A stretch of 64,000 bases of DNA from Sorex araneus (Eukaryota; Chordata; Mammalia; Eulipotyphla; Soricidae): NCBI RefSeq assembly GCF_027595985.1, contig NC_073313.1, forward strand, positions 107,031,052 to 107,095,051, read 5' to 3'. Both the position numbers and the translations under genes were made by a program. The notes beneath the pieces are model-generated. The model searched no databases and was not told the DNA's origin. It saw only the letters and a program-made list of their open reading frames with translations. How positions within the stretch are numbered: position 1 is the stretch's first letter; each line of letters starts with the position of its first letter. Shown piece by piece: positions 57,024 through 64,000 of this stretch.

Positions 57024-58066
57024 TGTAAAAAACTAAAGCTCGCCGAGGGGCGCGTGCACTCGAGGGCTCTCCGGGCGGCTCTGTCTCACCACCCGCGTTC
57101 GGTGCTCTGGAACCAATGTGTATAGGCTGGATCGGGACGGCCGTTGGCCAAGGACAGGCGAAGGAAGAACGAGGACCAAGCTGGTTACTGATTAGTTACC
57201 GTTTATTCAATCTTCCATCTTTCTCATCTCCCGCACTCCCAGCTCCGGCCTCTCTCTGGATCAACTGCTGCCACCCTGGCTTCTCTCGGCTCTCCTCCTA
57301 CTAGTCTCTCCCTCCTTGCCCTCTAGGCTACACCCAGCCAGGTAGCAAAATCAACATAAGAAAGCCTTTCCTGAGGGCCGGGCATTCCAAAGCCCTTCCT
57401 GACTCTTAAGGTTTTTTTTTCCTTTCCTTAGTCCAAACACTTATTAACATCTTAATACTAGTTATTTTTGTATGGACATAGCAAGAGATACATTGAGGCT
57501 TGCAAGGCAGCTCTCCTAGCAACATCTTGCCACAGGCTCAGACCACAGCACTCTGGCCAGATTAATCATTCCTCACCCTAGCAGGGTCCAAATCTAGTTA
57601 TCACTGTTTGGATCATGACAGCATTTGTCCATGACCAAGCTCTTAACTTACAGTTCAGCATCAGGCACTTTGGCCAGGCCCATCTCGATCCCAGGGTAGC
57701 ACACAACTCACCGCTTGTCCTAGGTCCGTCCCATCCCTCGTCGGGACCCTGCTTTTGGGGGTGCTAGGAAGTAAGGGCAGCTGAGGCTTAGGTCGAGGGA
57801 ACAGATGCCCAGAAGGAAAATATCATGTAGAGTCAAATGACTCCCAGGTTAAAAAAGCATAGCATTTGCTAAGTTTTGCTGTGTCCATACAAAAAGGACA
57901 TGGCTCTGAATAAACTATGCAAAGGATTCAAGGAGAAGGGAAAAACAGTATTTGCAAGTCAACAGAACACTAAGAAAGAAGTTACAAATAAACACAGAGG
58001 AGTGGGAGCACTGTAACTGGAGTAACCCAATAAACCTAAACTACCTGAGTCTATGTTATCCTACGA
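57024..58066 (-). mobile_element. solo LTR, copy 2
   Basis: TGTAA...CTACGA, 1,043 bp, flanked by TTACT (57019-57023, 58067-58071). Minus-strand AATAAACGG (about 57200) implies U5 at the left. Homologous to 47084-48228 but clearly diverged from it. Confidence 0.78.
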
Positions 58067-58074
58067 TTACTTAT

Positions 58075-58295
58075 TTACTTAATATAATCATCTCACATTC
58101 CAGCCATGCTACCTCAAATTGTGCGACTTCATAATTTTAATGATAGGGTAGTATACCATTGAGTATATATGGCATAGCTTCTTTATCCATTCATTCATTG
58201 AGGAGCACTTAGGTACAACTTGGGATTCTTTTCATCCATTCTCTTATGTATAAGCCTCTGATCTATGTATTCAAAGCCTAGAGTACATTTCTAGA
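58075..58295 (-). mobile_element. ancient L1 fragment
   Basis: Plus-strand GCATAGCTTCTTTATCCATT is L1 antisense. Confidence 0.55.
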
Positions 58296-58495
58296 ATCCC
58301 TAATAATACAGTGTTACTATCATAGTTTTTCAAGGGCACTATAGGCCTGTAGGTAAAAGAGAGAAGAGTAGAATTTGAGACACTTAGGAACAGACTCTTA
58401 ACTATTCAACATTATGATAATGGGGATAGGCTTATAAATCTAGGAGCTCGTGGTCAAAACTTGGCAATCTCCTTTGAGCAAAAAGAGTAGACTCT

Positions 58496-58557
58496 GTTGG
58501 GGTCAGGAATGTGCATGCATGAGACCTGGGTTCAATACACAATACCATACAAAAAAG
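58496..58557 (+). mobile_element. possible short tRNA-derived SINE
   Basis: GACCTGGGTTCAATACACA box-B-like with an A run. Confidence 0.3.
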
Positions 58558-58647
58558 TAGATTGCATAATGGAGAATTTTCTTCTCTTCTTACCCTTACC
58601 CAAATTCCCAAAGGCACTCCCCTAAAAAAAAGAAAATCACTATGTCA

Positions 58648-58676
58648 CACTGTATCACTGTCATCCTGTTGTTCAA
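58648..58676 (-). mobile_element. RTE-tail remnant
   Basis: CACTGTATCACTGTCATCC only; extreme 5' truncation. Confidence 0.55.
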
Positions 58677-58734
58677 AAGAAAATGGAAAATATAAACTCA
58701 ACTAACATCTATTCAACTAACTTCTATTGCTATT

Positions 58735-58925
58735 TAACACTTTACTTAACACTTTCCCATATTATCTCAAGCAATCTGCAAATCCCTCTTGCTGGGGAGA
58801 GGGGTCCAAAGAGGTTAAGTAGCTCATAAAAAGTCATAAAACCCATTCATTGGCAGTTATGTCAGAGCTGGACTCCCATTCTACTGATTTCTTGTCTGTG
58901 CTGTCTCCATAACACCACAGTTCAT
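58735..58925 (-). repeat. MIR fossil
   Basis: CATATTATCTCAAGCAATCT, CCAAAGAGGTTAAGTAGCTC, TATGTCAGAGCTGGACTCCC. Confidence 0.8.
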
Positions 58926-59475
58926 TTGTTTCAGCCATCAGGCAAGATTGCTTGGAAAGCAGCCCAGTGTCTTTTCTCAGTGTTCACACAAATGAGCTGA
59001 TATGGGGTTTATAACAGCAGTGGCAATTTTAAAAGAAGAAGACAGTAACTAAAAACTAATGACCCTATTTCTATCCCTCTAGAGAAGTGAAATCAACCAC
59101 ACAGAATAAGTCTGTAGTGGAAGAAAAGCAGCCCCTTCTACATGGTTGACAATTACTTCCAGAAATAGATGCTCAATCCATCTAGTTCTACTTAGCTGAA
59201 AGCCTCAAGTTATAAGTAAGGAAGTAAAGGTCTTACTCTTTATTACTGTTGCGGGGCAAAGAGTATGCTTCAACCTGAATTGAAGCAGGCTTTGCTTAAA
59301 TGGGAAGGAAATAGACTTCTGGATGGATTAAAAAAATGCAGCACTAATTTATGAGAACCGCATTAAGGAGAAGGTACATTTTCTCAATTTGAACTGTGCA
59401 AACTATTCAGGTCAATATTATTAATACTGGTTGTTGGCACTTAGTTTTCTTCTCTCCACCTTTTGGGGGGGTGTT
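58926..59475. other. unassigned intergenic
   Basis: No family recognised. Confidence 0.4.
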
Positions 59476-59479
59476 CATT

Positions 59480-59830
59480 TAAAATTTATTTATTTTTATT
59501 AAAGAGACATGATTTATTTTTGTTTTTTTGTTTTTTGGGTCACACCTGGCGATGCTCAGGGATTACTCCTGGCTCTGCACTCAGGAATCACTTCTGGCGG
59601 TGCTCAGGGGACCATATGGGATGCTGGGAATCAAACCTGGGTCAGCCGAGTGCAAGGCAAACGCCCTACCCACTGTGCTATCGCTCCAGCCCCTGAGAGA
59701 CATGATTTGTAAAGTTAACGATAGTTGAGTTTTAGGCATACAATAATTCAACACAAATCCCTCCACCAGTGTCAATTTCCTTCCACCATTGTTCCCAGAT
59801 CCTGTCTATGTTACCACCATCCCTGATGGC
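59480..59830 (-). mobile_element. L1 3' end split by a SINE
   Basis: TTTAAAATTTATTTATTTTT start and, after the SINE, TTGAGTTTTAGGCATACAAT and CCCTCCACCAGTGTCAAT. Confidence 0.7.
59516..59695 (-). mobile_element. young SOR-type SINE
   Basis: Near-consensus full length with a perfect 13-bp duplication AGAGACATGATTT (59503-59515, 59696-59708). Confidence 0.95.
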
Positions 59831-60990
59831 AGGCTAAAGAGTCAAGTGTCCAGAATTCTGGAAAATTCATTAACTGGGACACAGCAGCCATCCTTAAAGA
59901 GTTTGGGGGAAAGGGAACACTGGACAATAAGGACTAATTATTATTCCAAGGTCAGTCCACTTTTCTCACTAGGATAATTTAGTAACAACGATTACTGCAT
60001 GTTTTTAATAGATACCCTAATAATCATAAAAAGATTAATATGATCTTAGTGGCAGGAATTTTCTGCCATGGGATTTATTTCCCACAGCTGGCATATTGAC
60101 GTTTATTATGGGCATTGTACCAACTGTTTCCAGCTTCTTTCATAATTTTTGGCAATGCCTTTTTAAAAATGTCCTTGATAAATGGGCACATATGTTTATA
60201 AAGTTTAACACCAAAAGGAATGATTGTGTTTCAAATTTTAAAATCACCTTTTCTATCATGTTGTGCCAAATTAAAAAGGCAGATTGTTGAATTGGAGACA
60301 TGGAGTTGGGGACTGATCTTGCATTTACTTCCCAGAATGGCTCTGCGTGCCCTCCTTATGCATGTCACTGAGGTCTCCTTCCCAGCCCTGAGATTCTCAG
60401 AGCATCCATTCTATTCCCATAATTATCTGGGGCTGTTGTCCAGTCACTGACCCACACCTAGAAGGAGATGAAGAGACCTGAGGAGTGGAACTAGACATGG
60501 AAAGTAACCAATGAGTCAAGGCCAGTCTATCCTCAAGGAGTGAATCCTGGGAATTAAATTAAGGTCAGGTAACTTGCTAATACCTCCAGCAAATACCAGA
60601 TGGGTGCAAACCAATGACTGAATGAGATTTGTATAACATCAGGGCATGTAAGTGTTACATGATATCTTTAGTCTGAAATAATTGAGAAACCAGCTGTATA
60701 TAGGCAGGTTGGCATCATCAGGCTAAAAAGGTACTCTGTATTCTTGAGGAAGGACAGAATCATTATCAGATATAAGAATTTATCAGCAGATGAGCTTTAG
60801 GTGATTTTATCTTCTTGAGATAAGGAGAATAAATCAAAAACACACAACTCTAATTTTACCCATCATTAGTTAAAATTGTTTGGTTCAAACATCTTTCCTC
60901 TGATATAAGATTTATGCCATCTAGCAGCTTTCTCTGCAAAACTGGCACTTCTTGGAAAGAACTGTCTAGGTGCCTTCAAAAATTTTGTTT
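59831..60990. other. unassigned intergenic
   Basis: No gene or family recognised. Confidence 0.4.
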
Positions 60991-60997
60991 TATGGTC

Positions 60998-61165
60998 CAG
61001 AGAGGTAGTAGAGTGTTAGGTGGTTACCTTGCACATTACTGAACTCATTTTGATCCTGGGCAGTGCATATGTTTCCCTGAGCCCTCCTGGGAATGATTCT
61101 TGAGCACAGAACCAGGAGTAAGCCCTGAGCACTGCCTTGCATAGCCTCCCAAATTAAAAGACATT
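60998..61165 (+). mobile_element. SOR-type SINE, old
   Basis: GGTCCAGAGAGGTAGTAGAG head, TTTTGATCCTGGGCAGTGC. Confidence 0.8.
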
Positions 61166-61595
61166 TAAAATTAAATAAAATTTAGCCTACCATAATAGGC
61201 ATGTGAGCATTTTTAAAGTATATTCTTAAAAAATTCAAAGAAAAATGGAAAATTCTTAGTATTGTGATATTTGAAAGTGCTTCAGAGTTAAAGCAAAAGG
61301 AAAAGGGAGTGAAAATTAAAAAGTTGTAAATTTTGAAGCAATTGTGGAAACAAGAAGGAAGTGGACTGAAACAGTTGCAATCATTGAAACAATTGAGAAA
61401 ACAACCCATAGAATTTCTCTTCACCCACAATACATTAATTATATTGCAACTGGATCTTAATTGTAGGTACCACAACAATCCAACCACCCCAAGTGCAAAT
61501 ATACTTTTCAAAATCCCCAGAGGAATTCTTCTCTATGTTGTACCGGGTCTCGAGATTAGGATATTTGAAAGAAGAGTCTAGGGTTATTGTTTAAA
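61166..61595. other. unassigned AT-rich intergenic
   Basis: Nothing recognised before the possible distal KCNE5 3' end. Confidence 0.4.
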
Positions 61596-61600
61596 CAATC

Positions 61601-61606
61601 TTTATT
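61601..61606 (-). other. alternative distal polyadenylation signal
   Basis: AATAAA on the minus strand, about 880 nt after the KCNE5 stop, with T/G-rich sequence beyond. Confidence 0.35.
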
Positions 61607-62094
61607 ACCTTTGACATCTCCCAGTTTACAAAGCAAGGAGCATCTGAACTGTTCGGTGGCCAAAGCCATTAACATTGAACCAAGAAATAAAAGGCATTTG
61701 GATGTTTGGGAGTGATAGGCCCAGCAGGGCTTATATCAACAGCAGAAGATGGCAAGGCCATTAAAAGTCAATCAAGTTACCTTTGGGATGACAACTGGCT
61801 GCAAGAAAACCATACAGATGGGATCACAGGATTCACCCTCTCCTTTGAGGCCCCACCCCTTTCAGTCTCCAGTAAGTCCATTCTAGCACAGAGTGGTCTT
61901 AGAGTCTCGCTAGTTCTCTTCTGAAAAACGGATGAGCAAGAAAGATGGCTGAAGTCTCCTCCTTTTCAATGTCTCTATCCCTAAGACAACAGGAAGTTGG
62001 AGCTACGGCGACCGCTTGGCAGTGTGGGTGAGCCCCTTGGCTCTTCGGAGTGACAAGTCGCTGGCAGCAGCCCTGCGAGCAGCTTCCAGTTAGA

Positions 62095-62485
62095 CGGCCC
62101 AGCATTCAGCCACATTTTATTGCTGCAGTCCAATGCCAAGGGCGAGACGTGATGGATTCAGCTCCACGCGGCTGCAAAGTGGTGTGAGGGCTGTCTGAAG
62201 ACAAAAGAGCAGAGGCAGTTCAGTGTAGTGGGGTGTGCAGGGGCCTGGGGCCCGAGGCCTGCTGTGAGGCTGAGGAGAGAGCAAGGGCCCGGATTTGGGA
62301 GGGTGGTGTGTCTGCCGAGGCCCTGCAGATGCAGGTCCCCAGGCCTCTCCTCAGAGTGTGGGCCTGGGGGAGGCTCCAACCCTGGAAGGGACTGAAAGGA
62401 AAAAGGCCGGCACCACACCATGCAGAAGCAAGATGAGGAGAGCAGAGCAAACAAGCAGGGGTGTGTGTGGGGGGGTGCTGTTTCT
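62095..62485 (-). other. KCNE5: KCNE5 3' UTR (minimal extent)
   Basis: GC-rich sequence from the stop to a minus-strand AATAAA (TTTATT at 62116-62121). A second AATAAA (TTTATT at 61601-61606) would give a longer 3' UTR. Confidence 0.55.
62116..62121 (-). other. candidate KCNE5 polyadenylation signal
   Basis: AATAAA on the minus strand, about 365 nt after the stop. Confidence 0.5.
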
Positions 62486-62899
62486 CTAGACCCCCTCCAT
62501 GCCCTGGGAGCATGCAGGCAGCCCCCCAGGGGCGAGCTGGCGGCTGCCCGGGGCCGGAGAGGTAGCGGCTGTCTCGGCATCCGCCAGGGCCCCTCCCAGG
62601 GCCCACTCGTGCTCCACGTAGGCGGGGGCCGCCTCATCCTTGTCGTCCACGAGCTTGCGGGAACGGTTATACACCAGGATGAGCCCCCCGGCCAGGCAGA
62701 CGTAGAAGATCATGATGAGCAGGATGTAGATATAAGCGTCGTCGCCCTTGGCGCTCGTCACCTCGCGGCCCGCAGAGGGGTCGGGCACCACCCCCACGCC
62801 GGGGCCGGCGCCCAGGCTGCTGGCGTTGCCCTGGTGGTGCAGCTCTAGCAGCAGGCGTCTCAGGAGAGTGCTCAGCCGCCGCGTCTCGCTGCAGTTCAT
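62486..62899 (-). CDS. KCNE5: KCNE family potassium channel regulatory subunit 5
   Basis: Single-exon CDS, 137 residues, start ATG at 62899-62897, stop TAG at 62488-62486. It starts MNCSETRRLSTLLRRLLLEL and has two N-glycosylation sequons (NCS at 2, NAS at 25). The conserved juxtamembrane segment GREVTSAKGDDAY precedes one membrane span (about residues 57-77, YILLIMIFYVCLAGGLILV), then NRSRKLV and an acidic, Ala/Gly-rich cytoplasmic tail with EHEWALGG. Family knowledge: KCNE5 (KCNE1L) co-assembles with KCNQ1 and suppresses or shifts its current in heart and elsewhere; the gene lies in the human AMME deletion interval. The human protein I recall has 142 residues; the difference includes a shorter Gly/Pro segment around residues 31-36 here. 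This ATG is chosen for homology; the frame stays open 181 codons further upstream. Confidence 0.97.
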   Translation of the reverse strand: MNCSETRRLSTLLRRLLLELHHQGNASSLGAGPGVGVVPDPSAGREVTSAKGDDAYIYILLIMIFYVCLAGGLILVYNRSRKLVDDKDEAAPAYVEHEWALGGALADAETAATSPAPGSRQLAPGGLPACSQGMEGV

Positions 62900-63270
62900 G
62901 GCTGTCGAGTGACAGGGCGGCTCCAGGGCGCGGATGACCTTGCCCCCAGGGCTGAGGAAGCGAGCGGGCGAAGCGACAGCAGCTGGGCCCAGCGCACAGG
63001 TCGGAGGCTCGGTGGCTGGGGGCGCCGGCCCGCCGCGCCTCCTTATCCCCTGGCCCCCCGCTCCTCCTCCCCTTCCCCACCACGCCCCCTCGGCCCAAGG
63101 CCGCCTCTTCCCAAGCTCGGCTGACTCGCTGCGCTCCGGGGAAAGGGGACAGCTGCTCGGGGGAGGAGAAGGGGACAAGGGAGGGGCGCGGCGGGAGAAG
63201 GACGGAGGGGGCGGGAGGGGCGGAATGCATGAGGACCCAGGCCGGCAGAGACTGGGCAGGGCACTTTGCT
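62500..63270 (-). promoter_or_regulatory. KCNE5: CpG island over KCNE5 CDS and promoter
   Basis: Very GC- and CpG-rich block covering the coding exon and about 370 bp upstream. It is G-rich at 63150-63230 on the plus strand. There is no unambiguous TATA box. The transcription start is probably within 62950-63250. Confidence 0.75.
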
Positions 63271-63452
63271 GGGGCCAAGCCTGAAGCCTGGATAGCAGGA
63301 GAAAATTTGTTTCAAATGCTGGCCATCTGCCCCACAGTTCCTGTTCGGGCGCAGATGCAGCATCTGTCCTGCCTCCCAGCCCCCAAGGCCGGGGAAGAGA
63401 AAAGCGCCTCAGAAGCCGTGCTGCCTTCGCTATCAAGCACAAAGACCGTGGC

Positions 63453-63477
63453 CTATCTATCTATCTATCTATCTATC
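63453..63477. repeat. (CTAT)n microsatellite
   Basis: About six tandem tetranucleotides upstream of KCNE5. Confidence 0.95.
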
Positions 63478-63539
63478 AGGCCCTACTTCCTTTCTCCAGC
63501 CAGCGGGGAGCATGAGAATTCCACTGATGTCCAGGGCCG

Positions 63540-63870
63540 ATTGGGCGCCTGAATATCCAGGCACTTTCAAAAAGGTTGAAAGCAGATTTGGACTCCCTGG
63601 TTGTTTCAAACCATTTCCAATAATCTACCAGCTCCCTTGGAACCATCCCTGCTCTGGTCTCCTCTCACATGTTTAAAGGCACCCACATCTCTGAGTATGC
63701 CAGTGTGTGGTCCAGGAATCTGATGTGATCCTGATTTCCCCCGAGGGAGCCATCTTCCCAGAAACAAAATTAAGTTATTCCTTTAAAACAGCCTTGGGTA
63801 CATCACTGATGTGGGGAGTGGTATAGCTATACATCCAAACTATAGCAACCAAACTTTAAAATATGCCTGT
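63540..63870. other. unassigned upstream of KCNE5
   Basis: No gene or repeat recognised. Confidence 0.4.
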
Positions 63871-63874
63871 CAAG

Positions 63875-64000
63875 GTGGCATGCTGGGTTGGGGGTAGGGG
63901 TGGGGGTGGCAGAGGAACTTAGAAACACTGGTGGAGGGACATTGACACTGGTGGAGGGATTGGTTCTGGAACACTAAATATCTAAAACTCAACTCTCAAT
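63875..64000 (+). mobile_element. L1 3' end, cut by window edge
   Basis: G-rich segment then the CACTGGTGGAGGGATTGGTT phrase and ACTAAATATCTAAAACTC, typical of this genome's L1 3' ends. Confidence 0.6.

Noticed and set aside
47084-58066. Two same-orientation LTRs 9 kb apart as one provirus
   Set aside because: The copies are strongly diverged, the right one has its own TTACT flanks, and the interval holds L2, MIR and SINEs but no gag/pol/env-like frames.
62158-62848. Other long frames overlapping KCNE5
   Set aside because: They are shadows caused by GC-rich, stop-poor sequence; only the KCNE5 frame has homology.
1-64000. CRISPR arrays, operons or bacterial features
   Set aside because: Introns, SINEs, L1s and vertebrate genes show nuclear mammalian DNA; no direct-repeat/spacer array is present.

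Overview
The window is mammalian nuclear DNA, most likely from the X chromosome of a shrew (Soricidae, probably Sorex). Two recognisable protein genes, NXT2 (plus strand, left part) and KCNE5 (minus strand, right end), are neighbours on human Xq23, where the order is GUCY2F, NXT2, KCNE5, ACSL4. The species call rests on dozens of copies of a tRNA-derived SINE that begins GGGGCTGGAGCGATAGCAC and ends GACCCAAAAAGC plus poly(A). I know this as the shrew lineage SINE. The assignment is from memory and was not searched.

Layout. 1-6.8 kb: fragmented old L1 with younger SINE and L1 insertions. 6.86-8.42 kb: CpG-retaining block and CpG island, the NXT2 promoter. 8.14-15.25 kb: NXT2, four coding exons and a long 3' UTR carrying a recent SINE. 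Its introns hold a locally duplicated and inverted block, an LTR-RNA retrocopy and a probable retropseudogene. 15.3-61.5 kb: an intergenic desert without any gene I can defend. It contains shrew SINEs, L1 3' ends (some nested, one twin-primed), L1-ended composite elements with tandem internal units, an RTE-type LINE remnant and SINEs sharing its tail, two solo LTRs, MIR and L2 fossils, and microsatellites. 61.6-63.3 kb: KCNE5, one coding exon in a CpG island. The window ends inside an L1 3' end.

The two genes do unrelated jobs. NXT2 is the small NTF2-like partner of NXF mRNA exporters. KCNE5 is a single-pass beta subunit that modulates KCNQ1-type potassium channels. They are linked only by conserved synteny.

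Nothing here looks like a new enzymatic system. The more unusual content is retrotransposon biology: three apparent mobilisation routes (L1 poly(A), RTE tail-sharing, and L1 capture of an LTR transcript), an SVA-like composite family, and a serial template-switch rearrangement inside NXT2 intron 2. All repeat family assignments, identities and boundaries were read by eye, without alignment software or databases.
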